Shown one piece after another: positions 34,939 to 46,798 of a DNA stretch of 64,000 nt. Made by a program: the position numbers and the translations under genes. The notes below the pieces were generated by a model. That model worked only from the letters and a program-made list of their open reading frames with translations, did not search any database and had not been told where the DNA came from. The first letter of the stretch is position 1, and every line of letters begins with the position of its first letter. The stretch is from Gnetum montanum (Eukaryota > Streptophyta > Gnetopsida > Gnetales > Gnetaceae), in the NCBI GenBank assembly GCA_015680685.1, contig MNCI01013751.1, positions 578,512 through 642,511 of the forward strand. The letters run 5' to 3'.

Positions 34939-37480
34939 ATGTCTTCTTCTTCGCACAAAAGCATTTCACTGACTAGGACGAACACAAGAGACATTTGGTG
35001 GCACAACACACATAACCAAGAACTGCTAGTTCCTCAATAGTTCTGAGTGGTATATATTCATTATGATGAATATGTACCCAACTTTACCTTTATTCTCCAT
35101 CAAGATGAGCAACTGCATTAGAGAGATTTGGAGGATCACATAGTCCCCCAACATGCTCCTTCGTGCTCTCGCACGAATAGGCATGTCACAGTTATATGCA
35201 GAGTACGTTGCATGCAGTTTTGACACAAGGAATTACCAACCCACAGAAGCACAACGTCAAAGGGACTTGCAATAGGAAAGATACTATACATCGTTGAAGG
35301 GAAAAGGGCCCCATAATGCTTCATCCATCATAAGAAAAATTGAGGGTGGTAAACCTATTTCAATAGGTTCTCTCTAAAATGATGTTTCCCCTCCTCACGA
35401 TGGTGAGGAGGTGGTGTATCAGAACCTTCACTCCACGATTCACAACCTAGTTCTGATTCCCACGAACACCAAGTGTTCAACGAGGGAACACAAACACATA
35501 ATAAGGATGGGCATTCTAATCATCATCATGATTGGGGTTGAGACCACCGAAGAGAAGGTAGGAAACATCATCATGGCGATGATTCTCCTTCTTCTTCACC
35601 TTCATCATCACATTCACCCTCTCCTTCAGTATCAGGATGCAATCATAAGGAGCCTAACCATGAGGAAAAAGGTAAAAAGAGTGAGAAACCTCGATGAGAG
35701 AGTCGAGAGCAAGGACAAAGGCACTCTAAAGAATCAACACATGAAAGAAGGGAGAGTAGGGAACCGTGTAGACATCATAGACGCTATGAAAGAAATGACC
35801 ATGAATAATCCCTACTTGCAACCTGAAGCATGTTAGACATCACAGAGGTTGTAAGAATTCCCACAAGGCACCAAAAGATAGTAGGATCAAGAGATTAGAC
35901 ATGAATAATATCCCACAATTTGAGGGAGGATACAACGCTAATCCTTAGAATCACTTACAAGCATTTCACGATGCATGTGCCTTGCAGAACATAGAAAATA
36001 AGTGGCAAAAACTAAAGTTGTTCCCAAGGACACTAGTAAAGGAAGTGGAAAGCTGATATCGGTCCTTAGAACTAGAAACCATTAGGAGGTGGAGTACAAT
36101 GCTAGAACTATTTAATGATAAGTATCAAACGTACTCCCGAGTGTCCAACCTGTGAAAGAAAATCCAAGGATAGAAGTAGGAAAATCATGAATCATTGGAT
36201 GCTGCCATGGACCATTATTATGCACTATTACATCGTTGCCCGGGCCATGGTTACTTGCAGTAAGATCAACTACACCATCTCGTAGATGGACTTAGGCATG
36301 AAACAAGAAGAATCCTTGGAACATATGCCCAAGGGAGATTATTAGAGCGTAGGTCCCATCAAATCCATAGATTGTTGGAGCAAGTAGCCAAGGAAGAAGG
36401 AGAGCTACATAAGAGAGAAAGTGTGGAAGAATACAACCGCGATCCTTCCCTCCGAAAAAGGGGAGTAAGATTGTGTGAGGAGGAATAAGAGTCACCACTT
36501 GAAGAGTTGGTGAATAGGAAAACATTACCACTCCAAAAATTAACAATAGAAGTGTTGGAAAAGGTAGATCAAATGTGGGACTCCTTAGATAGTAGATTTG
36601 AAACTATTCTTAAAATCGTAGATGAGTCTAAGGAGTGAAGTAGTGACTATGATAAAAATAAAAAGAGAGATTTGGACCATGCACATAACAAAGGAAAGGG
36701 TAAAATGGCTATCACTGAAGAGGTTGTGGATTTAGATACAGACAATGACAGTGGATGTGAGATATGCCAGTATGACCATCCTAAGGGATGTTGCCCAATA
36801 ATCTCACATCTGCAAGAGTCTGGGATGTATGCACTTAACCCACGACTTAACAAATGACAGGCACCCCGACGGTTACCTTATCCCCAAGGTAACCCAAGGC
36901 AGTTCCACCAACCTTTAACGTATTATCCAAGTGGAACTTTGCCACAACCTATTGAGCAACACCAGTAGTGGCAATACCCACAATCATGGGGGATGCCACT
37001 ACCAAGGCAATAATACCCTTACTGGCAACCAGCTCCATATGGCTATTACGTGTAACAACCAATCTCTCCAAGTGACTCTGTTGGTCATGTTACACCACAA
37101 CGTCACTACCAAGCTTGGGAGTATTATAGGACTTGTTTTCTTGGGAGAGACAACCCAGAAGCATACCATCCTCTAAATCCATTCGCAACTCTCACACCGA
37201 TAGCTCCATTACCACCCGCTCCAGCAATGCAAGGGGAAGTCCCCACTCAACCGCAGCAATGCAATGCTATGAGAGCTGTAAACCTTCAACCCACTGCTAG
37301 TTCTGACAACCATACAAAGAGAAGACCTTTCTTCAGAACCAATAGTCCAAATAAGCTCTCACAACCACAAGCGGTTGAGCCTTTGAACCCTTCTCCATCA
37401 AATAAGGCTTTGGAGCTCCCTTCAAATGAAAAACAGAGCTCAATGCATACGGTTATGTTAACACATATCGTCACTGACTG
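34939..37480 (+). pseudogene. E6 gag
   Basis: Begins ATG with SSSSHKS. Broken by stops and frameshifts. Recognisable: an acidic/His-rich N-terminal domain, a repeat of the GGYNANP..HLQAFHDAC capsid segment near 35930-35980, RRILGTYAQGRLLERRSHQI near 36300-36360, a coiled-coil stretch with ESPLEELVNRKTLPLQKL, and the zinc motif CEICQYDHPKGCCP (about 36753-36795, ORF 36672-36857). A proline-rich C-terminal region follows with YPYWQPAPYGYYV in one frame. It would encode the particle protein if intact. Confidence 0.8.
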
Positions 37481-38290
37481 AATCAAGGAGGGCCACCTTC
37501 CCAGGAAATTCTCTGACCTTGAAAGTCCCTTAATCTACCTCCAAGTCGCTGGGACTGAACCACATAAAGCTATTCTTGACTCAGGTTTGAGAGTCAACTT
37601 AATATCACAAGAAATGTATAAAGCTTGGAACCTGCATCCACTAAAGAAGAGCAATAGTCACTTAGAGCTGGCTGACCAGTCCATCACCGTTCCTTTGGGA
37701 TTGGTGGAGGATGTCATTACCACTATGTGTGGGTGGTCATACCCAGTTGATTTCCTAGTGATGCAAGTAACCAATGACAAAGGGAAATTCCCAATAATAA
37801 TGGGAAGGGCATGGCTAAGTACCAAAAATGCATGCCTAGGAATCCACGATCTTTCCCTGGAAATATCTAAGGAAAATACTTATGGGAAGATCAAGAAGAA
37901 GAAGGTTCCATGCATTACATATAGTGATATAGAGGATGATGGCGTATAGGAATGTTCAGCATTTCCTGCATGCAATCGATGTGCCCAGGAAGTTAACATA
38001 CAAAAGTGCCTGTATGTAGCAACCACACAACAAAGAGACATCCTATGGTTGATAGCTGATCCAAAGAGCAACTTACCAACATACATGGAGCTAACTAGGG
38101 GAACAAGTTGCGCTCATGCTGAAAGCATAGATACACTGGAGTGAGAACATCGTCAACTTCCAATCCTTAACCTGAAAACATCAATTGGGAGAAGTTGGAA
38201 ACTTCTAAAAAATTCAAACAAGCACTCATTATTTCAGATCTCTCCCTTTCAATTCAGTCATGGGGAGCTGGCCACCTATGCTGATCAATC
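37481..38290 (+). pseudogene. E6 protease fused to pol tail
   Basis: ORF 37587-37949 with upstream codons contains the active-site DSG (37578-37586, AILDSGLRVNLISQEMYKAW), SYPVDFLVMQVTNDKGKF and IIMGRAWLS. The linker with CLYVATTQ (about 38010) is joined at 38218-38222 to the pol tail (SLFQISPFQFSHG), skipping RT, RNase H and integrase. A TAG near 37945 and a frame change near the tail make it a pseudogene, but the active site survives. Confidence 0.8.
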
Positions 38291-39016
38291 GAGGCCCTTA
38301 GTTCCTTTTTAAGTTTTTTGTTTTACACATTTTTTTTACAAATTTCTTTAACTTTTCTTGTTTTTGTTTTGCAACATCATTCATAATCTTTCATTTATTT
38401 ATGTGATTATTTATTTTGATAAGGTTTGTCACCTAATAAGTGCTCTTGAAGATGGTATAAACTATATTCCATTGATTGCTAATGTTTGGTTTTTACCTTT
38501 AAGTTATAATGTTGATACTAAGGTATGGTTCTTTTGATATAACAAGCAATGAGCCCATGTCATCCACACATCCATGAATTTCTATGGTCTCTCTTAGGTT
38601 GGAACTATATAGTCCCTTTACTTAAATAATAAGAACTATCAATGAATCGATGGCTGGGCATTTCTCAAACTAAGGAAGGACTCAAGGATTGAAAAGGGTG
38701 TGACTTCAAGGGGATTTGATGCATTTGTGTTGGCTGTTCTCTTGGGTGCTTGGATGTTTTCTTCTTGAGTTTTCTTTACCATTATGATGTTGCTCCATTA
38801 TTGGGAAGCTGAGCTAATAAAAATAATAAGTCTTTGCATGGTGCGGTTCTCACGAAAAACACAAAAAAAAATAGTGAGAATTCAAAGCACATCCCGTAGA
38901 CAAAATAATCATCTAGGCTACAAGCACTAGTTATGGAACTAAACAAACATGTTCCCTCTAACTAAGGCCCTTTCTCACTTCCTACTTTCTCCTTTCTTGT
39001 TTTGTTGGAATGGTGG
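38291..39016 (+). other. E6 3' noncoding region, part 1
   Basis: T-rich spacer after the ORF, then sequence shared with E7 and E9. Interrupted by S1. Confidence 0.8.
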
Positions 39017-39908
39017 TGATGAATCATGGTTAACCAGGCCTCGTATACTAGGCCCCGTATACTAAGACCACTGCGTATACTAGGCCCCGTATACTAAGCC
39101 CAATGTGTATACTAGGCCCTGTATGTGTAGCTCTATATATGGAACATCTATTCTAGCCTATAAATAAGCGTGCACCCACCGCACTTAGGCATCTTAGAAA
39201 TTAGTTGTAGCTAGACTCTTGCAATTTGTTCCCACAAGAGTTAGAATATTTCTCTAGTGCATGCCCGTAGTGTGATGCTTGTAATTGTACGGAACCTTTA
39301 TTTGAGTGTGATGTACTTGGACACACACATGATCAGTAATAAAGATCAAGATTACTTCATCATTGCAGCATTCACTTAGTTTAATTATTTAATTTTTATT
39401 GTTAATTGTTATTGTTATTTATTGTTTTCTTAGTTAATATTTCTTTACCATCATTTACTATTCTTGTTGTTAATTGTGGAATGAGTACGACTTAATCACA
39501 AGCATTTAAGTATGACTACTTGGTAACCCAGTAGCGTACCTAGGATCCACACTCGATAATCCCAGTAGTACTCATGCACGAGGTCCAAGATGTGTATGGA
39601 TGATTAAGGAACGGATGCTCATCGCATTGAGGCTAGCTTAGACTTCATTTCCTATTTCTTATTAGTTTAATCAAGATTATTTTCCATTGTCTCTAGGAGT
39701 AGCATTAGTTTAGGATCACATCATATGCCTCACTCTAGACTAAACCATACCTGACAAAGCAAAAACTAGTCTAGGTGGGAAGACAGCGAATTGCGATCAA
39801 CGTGTAACGATCTAGATACCACAACTAGCTATCCACGAAGTTCGATCGGATCATGCGTGAATGCTCGTATTCATATGGTTGAGTGTAGGGGTACCTCGCT
39901 ACTCATTA
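39017..39908 (+). mobile_element. S1: solo LTR
   Basis: 892 bases from TGATGAATCATGG to CACTCATTA-type end (here ACTCATTA), flanked by perfect GGTGG duplications (39012-39016, 39909-39913). The uninterrupted site exists in E9 (AATGGTGGTGACTCTTTGG near 54945). No internal region remains. U3 holds five GTATAC palindromes (39043-39112), TATA box CTATAAATAA at about 39158-39167. Formed by recombination between two LTRs of a full element. Confidence 0.9.
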
Positions 39909-39913
39909 GGTGG

Positions 39914-40678
39914 TGACTCTTTGGTGGAAGCATTCTTGTTACTTCAAGTGGATGGATTGGCCGAATGTATTAATGCGAACTCACTGGATGTGGTTTGTTT
40001 GAGGCTGGATTTGGAATGAGATCTCCTAAGTCATAATAACCATTAATACACAAGGGGTTGTATACCACCTTGTTCTTGAGACTCCATTCCATTCTCTCCT
40101 TACCATCCTTCTTTCTCCATTTTTCACCTCTTTGCTGGTTGTATCAATAGTCCATATTTTGGTTGATGCATTGTTTTCTTTTTGGTAAACTCTTGTGGTT
40201 AAGAATTTAACTTTTGCTTCCAAATGACATTTCTAGAGCCTAAAAACTCTTCAAATGTGGGGTTGTCAGGGCATTAAGGGCATGAGCTTGCTTTGGGGAG
40301 GACCCACTGGCATTCCTATTTGGTTCATCTATTAATTTCTTTCCCTTACACATTTCTGCAATCACCATTTATTTCATCTCCATCTTTGAAATCTATTTTA
40401 TTGATGTTGTTGTTGTTTCTTTTTTTCCATATTTCTTATTCCTTATATTTTTCCATTCTCTCACTACCGGAGGTTCACTCTCAGTCATGGGGGTCTTGGT
40501 CTAATTTTTTTGATTTTTTGTTAACCCCTATACCTCGGGTAGTGACCAATATTATATCTCCAGATCCACATTAGCCATATCATAACTCAGCCAATGGACC
40601 TTACACCGAGGCAAGGTAATAATTGCATTGTAATTCATTTACCCTTGCTAATATTAGACTATGTTGTGTGTGCAGAGG
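39914..40678 (+). other. E6 3' noncoding region, part 2
   Basis: Continues E6 after S1. Contains a TCATGGGGG motif (about 40484) and ends TGTTGTGTGTGCAG, where E7 leader sequence begins abruptly. Confidence 0.75.
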
Positions 40679-40806
40679 ATATTACTAAGTGTTTGTGCCC
40701 TAAGTAGGACATAATAGGATATTACTCACATCGTTGGGAGCTTACACGAACCTTAGGGTTAATCATAAGAAAAATTTAATAATGGTAATTAGCACACCAA
40801 GACATC

Positions 40807-43310
40807 ATGTCTTCTTCTTCTCACAAGAGCACATCACCTAAGGACCATACAAAGAATAGTCGGCAATCAAAAACACATAGCCAAAATCAGCCAAGTCCTC
40901 AACAATATAGGGTGACATATACTCATCCTGATGAGTATGTACCTGATCTTACCTTTATCCTCCATCAAGATGAATAGATGCACTGGAGAGATTTTTTTGA
41001 TAACACAGTGTTACCTCCAGATCGATTAGTCCCTAGCATGCTTATCCGTGCTTTGGCACAAACTGGCATGAATGAGCTCTATGCCGAATACATTGCGGAA
41101 GACTTTGACATAAGGGATTATCATCCCACAGAAGCACAACCTATGAGGGATGCAAGGTAGGAGAGTCAACATACACTGTTAAAGGGCAAAGGGCCACACA
41201 TCCTTAGTGAAATAGGAGATGATGTTCCCACTCTTAATGATGATGAGGAGGTTGGGTAGCAAAACTTATGCTCAACGATACACAATCCTAGTTTTGATGC
41301 CCATGAACACCAACTGTTCATAGAGGGAACAATAACAAAAGATAAGGATGAGCACTCAGATCGTCATCATAATTGGGGTCAAAGCAGCCAAAGAGAAGGT
41401 AGGAAGCATCATCACAACGATGGTTCTCCTTCTTATTCTTCTTCTTCTCATCACTCATCCTCTTCTTCCACATTAGGGCACAATCATAAAAAGCATAACA
41501 GAGAGGATAAAGATAAGGTAAATGAGAAACCTCGAAGGGAGAGTCGAGAGAGAGGATAAGGGCATGAACGAAGGGAAAGTAGGAAACAATGAAGACATCA
41601 CAGGCATCATGAAAAGGATGATCATGATGAGCCCCTACTTGCAACCTGAAGTATGCTTGACATAACGGAGGTAGTGAGAATTCCATTAAGGCATTTAAAA
41701 GATAGTCGGATCAAATACTTAGACATGAACAACATCCCACGATTTGAAGGAGGATACAATGCTGATCTGCAACATCATTTGCAGGCATTCCATGATGCCT
41801 GCACCTTGCAGAACATTGAGAACAAGTGGTAGAAAGTTAAGTTATTTTCGAGGATACTCACCAAGGAAGCAGAGAGTTGGTACCGGTCCTTAGAACCGGA
41901 AACCATCAGGAGGTGGAGTACGATGTTAGAACTATTCAATGATAACTATCAAACGTACTCTAGAGTGTCCAATTTGCATAAGCAGATCCAAGGATGGAAG
42001 CAAGGAAATCACGAACCCTTAGATGCTGCCATGGCCTACTACTACAAATTGTTACATCGTTGCCCAGGCCATGGATACGCACAATGGGATCAACTTCGCC
42101 ACATCATAGATGGGCTTAGACATGAAACTAGGAGAACCCTTGGGACTTATGCTCAAGGGAGACTATTACAACTAAGAGCCCATGAAGTTTGGTGCTTGTT
42201 GGAGTAAGTAGCAAACGAAGAAGGTGAGCTACGAAAAAGGGAAAGTGTGGAAGAGTACAATCGTGATCCCTCTCTTCCAAAGAAGGGAGTGAAGTTTTGT
42301 GATGACGAGGATGAGTCATCAATTGAAGAGTTGGTGAACAGGAAAACCTTGTCGATTCAAAAACTTACAATAGAATTATCGGATAAGGTAGATAACATAT
42401 GGAGTTCCTTAGACTCTAGACTTGAAACTGTCTTGAAAATCATAGAAGAGTCTAAGGCGGAACAAAGAAGTGACAAAGGTAAAACAAAGTGGAGAGATTT
42501 AGGCCCTACACATAACAAGGATAAGGGAAAAATCACTAACTCTGATGTGGTTGTGGATTCAGATTTAGCTAATGATGCTGGATGTGAGATCTGCCATTAT
42601 GACCATCCTAAGGGATGTTGTCCAATCATCTCACATCTACAGGAGTCTGGGGTGCATGTACTTAATCTAATACTTAACCAACGGCAAACACCCTAAAGGT
42701 TACCTTATCCCCAAGGTAACCCAAGGCAGTTCCACCAACCATTAACGTATTATCCAAGTGGAACTCCACCACAACCCATCGAAAAACATCAGCAGTGACA
42801 ATACCCACAGTCATGGGGGATGCCATTGCCAACACATCAATACCCTTACCGACAGCTTGACCCTTATGGATATTATGTGCAGCAGCCAATTTTTCCAAGT
42901 GACTCTATGAGTCACACAACTCCCCGCCGTCACTACCAAGTTTGGGAGTACTTCAAAAGGACTCCTTCTCCTCCAGGAGACACTCCATACCCACATCATC
43001 CTCCTAATCCATCCTCACCTCTTCCACCAGTAGTAGTTCCCATAACACCTCCTACTCCAACAATGCAAGGGGAACTTCCTCCTCAACCGCAGCAACGTCA
43101 CACTGCGAGAGTTGTAACTATTCAACCTGCTGTTGGTTTTGACAATTGTAAAAAGAGAAGATCCTTCTTCAAAACCAAAAGCCTAGAAAAACTCTTACAA
43201 CAACAAGTAGTTTAGTCCATGTACACTCCTCCACCATCTAACACTTTGGAGCACCCTTCCATCCAAAATCAGAGCTTCATGCATACGGTTATGTTAACCC
43301 ATACTGTAAC
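40807..43310 (+). pseudogene. E7 gag
   Basis: ATG with SSSSHKSTS. ORF 40978-41160 (RDFFDNTVLPPDRLVPSMLI, YIAEDFDIRDYHPTEAQP) is the N-terminal domain; a Ser/His-rich segment follows; ORF 41923-42207 is the capsid C-terminal part (LHRCPGHGYAQWDQLRHIID, RRTLGTYAQGRLLQLRAHEV); ORF 42247-42696 is the acidic coiled coil and zinc motif CEICHYDHPKGCCP (about 42580-42620). ORF 42820-43215 is a Pro/Tyr/Gln-rich tail. Stops such as TAG at 41830 replace CAG seen in E9, so the gene is broken but the least damaged gag among E1, E6 and E7. Confidence 0.85.
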
Positions 43311-43311
43311 N

Positions 43312-43822
43312 AAGTGAACAACAATGAAGGGGACTTCCCAATTATAATGGGAAGGGCATGGCTAAGCACAGTAGACACATGTCTTAGGATCCATGATCTT
43401 TCCTTGGAAATCTCTAAGATAAACATTTATGGAAAGATCAAGAAGAGGAAAGTTCCATGCATCACATATAGTGATTCATCGGGTGATGACATGAAGGAAA
43501 TGCCTCCATGCAACAGGAGTGTCCTTGAAACTCTGAAACATAGATGCCTGTATGTAGCAACCACACAAGATGTAGTAGACACCCCATGGTTGACAGCAAC
43601 TAGAAGGAGCAGAAAAATATGCCTGGAAAGAATTGAGAAAATCCATGCCAACAATGAAGGCATAGACACATTGGAATATGAGCATCACCAACTTCCATCC
43701 CTCAATCTAAGATCATCAATTGGGAGAAGTTGGGCATTTTTACAAAATTCAAACAGACATTCACTATTTCAAATCTCTCCCTTACAACTCAGTCATGGGA
43801 GAGAGGGCCACCTATGCTAATC
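43312..43822 (+). pseudogene. E7 protease C-terminal half fused to pol tail
   Basis: ORF 43314-43820 keeps EGDFPIIMGRAWLSTVDTC and the linker CLYVATTQDVVDTP, then the pol tail HSLFQISPLQLSHGREGHLC. The first half of the protease, including the DSG active site, is missing: about 290 bases present in E9 (53663-53952) are absent exactly at the N at 43311, so the loss may be an assembly join. Confidence 0.8.
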
Positions 43823-44309
43823 ATATGGGGTCCTTAGTTCTTTTTCGAATTTTTTTACAATGTTTTTGTTTTACACATTTTTCTTTTACACGTTTTTGTC
43901 TTACACCTTTTTGTTTTACAAATTCCTTTAACTTTTCTTATTTTTGTTTTACAAATTTCTTTAACTTTTCTTGTTTTTGTTTTACATCATTATTATACTT
44001 TTTCATTTTGTGTGTGTGTGTGTGTGATCCACCCTGTAAGTTTGTCACCCAATAAGTGTTCGGAATGATGGTATGAACTGCTTTCATGTTGATTGCTAAT
44101 GTTTGGTTTTTACCTTTAAGTCACAATGTTGATACTAAGGTATGTTTCTTTTGATATGGTAGGCAATGAGTTCACTTCATCCATTCCTCCACACTTTCTA
44201 TGGTCTCTCTCGACTTGGAAATGTGAAAGTTCCCTTCATAATAAGAACTTTAACGAATCGGTAACTAGGCATTTCTCAAACTAAGAAAGGACTCAAGGAT
44301 TGAAAAGGG
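43823..44309 (+). other. E7 3' noncoding region, part 1
   Basis: T-rich spacer with about three 33-base units of TTTTTGTTTTACAAATTTCT type (43880-43985), a (GT)n run at about 44012-44028, then sequence shared with E6 and E9. Confidence 0.8.
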
Positions 44310-45314
44310 ACCCCCCCAGCGCCCCCCCAAACTGGGAGGCGCAGCTTTAATAGGCGGTCGCTGCGGCTCGGGAGGCCGAGCGACAGACTTCAGAGAGTCG
44401 GTGGACCGAGACCCTGACCAAGTGGCGCGCCAACCACGATGCCCAGCTTTAGGAACAAGCACAACAGCTGAACAGGCAGCATACGCTCGCAATGGGGACC
44501 TTGCGAGCCCAGCTCACGGATGAGCTCCGGGACCGAATCAGGGAGGAGCTGCATCAGGAGGAGACGGCCCGACAGGCCCAGGAGGTGGCAGCCCGGGAAG
44601 AGCAGGAACGCCTGCAGGAGGAGGAGGAGCAACGACAATGGCAACTTGACCGGGCACATCAACACAGCGCCCGCCAGTGGCTCAGGGGGGGGGGGCGCTG
44701 CCCGTATAGCATCCTTGGCATTAGCTGTGAGAGCTCCTGGGGGGAGCTCAGATGACACATCCGGTGCACATCCGCTAGATTCCACCCGGATGCGGGGGAT
44801 TCCTCGGCGGACCGGAGCAGGCGCGAGGCTCTTCTGCAGGGGTTTCAATAGGCCGCTAACTTTGTGGACACAGTGGAGCACCGTGCCACCCTAGACCTGC
44901 TTCATGAGTTGGAGCTGCCTCGGTGTGCTTGTCGCCAGCTGCCGACTCGTCCCTAGCCCCCCTGTTCTCTGTTGAGCTCGTCGTTACTGTTTGTGTGTGG
45001 GGTTGTGCCCCCCTATTGGGGGTGCACCCCCCCTTTTTTTCTCTCCCCCTTCCTTTTGCGTTGAGGGTGTGCTCCCCCCTATTGGGGGTGCACCCCCCCC
45101 TGTTGGGGTGTTTTGGACGTCTGTACGGCTTTGTGGTTTGGCGGCTCGGCTTGATGTCATCCGAGTTTTGATCTTTTGATCTTTTGTGGGTTTTCGGGGC
45201 CCCCCTTCCCTCCCCTTCGGGGTGGACCACCCCTGGTCTCCCCCCGCTTATACTTGTATACTCGTGTACCATACTTTCAGTAATACATTCCCAAACATTC
45301 TCTCAAAAAAAAAA
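44310..45314 (+). pseudogene. R1: processed retrocopy of a coiled-coil J-domain gene
   Basis: A GC-rich block with a poly(A) end, flanked by perfect 15-bp duplications AAGGATTGAAAAGGG (44295-44309, 45315-45329). One frame runs from about 44330 to the TAG at 44954. First comes an Arg/Glu/Gln-rich coiled coil (AREAERQ.., TDELRDRIREELHQEE, EEQERLQEEEEQRQWQLD), then a J-domain: CPYSILGIS, helix II, FHPDAGDSS with the HPD at 44783-44791, and a third helix ending RATLDLLHEL. J-domains activate Hsp70. In-frame stops at 44348, 44351, 44450, 44753 and 44849 make it a pseudogene. No introns are visible. The 3' part (44957-45304) is C-rich untranslated sequence. Which host gene it came from is unknown. 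Confidence 0.75.
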
Positions 45315-45329
45315 AAGGATTGAAAAGGG

Positions 45330-46787
45330 TGTAACTTTAAGGGAACTTGATGCTTTTGTGTTTGCCATTCTCTTGGGTGCCTCAATGTTTCTTCTTGAGT
45401 TTTCTTACCATTCCAATGTTACCAAATTATCGGAAGCTGAGATAATAAAAATAGTCAAGTCTTTGCATGATGTGGTTCTCATGCATAAAAACACAAAAAA
45501 AAAAGACAAAAAAAATAAAATGAAAAGTGAGAATTCAAAGCACACCCATTAGACGAAATAAACTTGGACTCCAAGCACTGGTTATGGAGCCAAAGTTTTC
45601 CCTCTAACTAAGGCCCTTCTCGCTTTCCATTCTCTTCTTTGTTTCTTCAGAATGGTGGTGGCTCTTTGGAGATTCATTCTTGTTATTTAAGAGGATGGTT
45701 TAGCCAAAGGTATTGATGCGAAGTCACTGGATGTAATTGGTTTTAGACCAGAGTTGGAATGAGATTTGCTAAGTCCCATTAATCATGAAACACACAAGGG
45801 GTTGTACACCACCTTGTCCTTGGGATTCCATTCCATTTTCTTCTCTCCATCCTTCTCTCCATTATTCATCTCATTGCTGGTTGTATCATTATGTACATAT
45901 TTTGGGTTGATGCATTGTTTTCTATTTGGTAAATTCTTGTGGTTAAGACTTTAACTATTATTCCAAATGACATTCCCAGAGCCTACGAACTCTTTGAATG
46001 TGGGATTGTCAGGGCATTAAGGGCATGAGCCTGCTTTGGGGAGGACCCACTGACATTCCTATTTGGAGCACCAGTTAAATTCTTTCCCTTAAACATTTTT
46101 GCAATTATTTTCATTTTGTTCATTTCCATCTAGACATCCACTTAATCAATGTTTTAGTTGTCCCTTTTTATCTATCTTTCTTTCTCCATTCTAATGCTAT
46201 CGGAGGTTCGCGAGTAGTCGTGGGGGTACGGGGCCCAATTTTTTTTATTTTCTCTTAGCCCTGAAATTTTTGATTTTTCTTCCTAACACCTACACCTTCG
46301 GTAGTCATCATTAATATATCTCCTAATCCATATCAGCCATACCACAACCTAGCCAATGGACCTCTCAACACAGCAAGGTATCAATTACCTTGTGATTCAT
46401 TTACCCTTGCTAATATAAGACTATGTTGTGTGTGCTGATGGTGATCATGCAACAACGGATTAGATCTGGAGCAAACACTTGGAATGGAGCAATGCTGAAG
46501 CAGCTATGCAAGGAGCAAGATCGATGGTGCACTTACGGATGGACAACGAAAGATGCAATCTTGGCATTGGCAGCAGCAACACTTCTTTCTCTCTCTCTTT
46601 CTTAGCTGCCAAATAAGGCTTGATGTTATTGTAATAAGGTGTTCACCCTTGTTGTCATGAACACCAGTTTTGTCAAGTCTTGTAATGATGATCCGTTCAC
46701 ATGTCATCCCATTAGTTCCATTCCCCTCAATAATTCCATACCTTTCCAATATTATTGTAAGGAACTCAAGGACGAGTTTTCATTCAA
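45330..46787 (+). other. E7 3' noncoding region, part 2
   Basis: Resumes E7 after R1. Contains a TAGTCGTGGGGGTA motif near 46214 and the GGGGAGGACCCACTG segment shared by all members. No coding sequence supported. Confidence 0.8.
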
Positions 46788-46798
46788 TCATGGGGGTA
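46788..46798 (+). other. E7 polypurine tract
   Basis: TCATGGGGGTA directly before the 3' LTR start. Confidence 0.85.

Noticed and set aside
44856-45272. Minus-strand 138-codon ORF
   Set aside because: Antisense of the C-rich 3' part of R1; poly(A) at the right end fixes the sense strand as plus.
44310-45314. GC-rich block as vector or bacterial contamination
   Set aside because: Perfect 15-bp target duplication and a poly(A) end inside E7 show a genuine retroposition.
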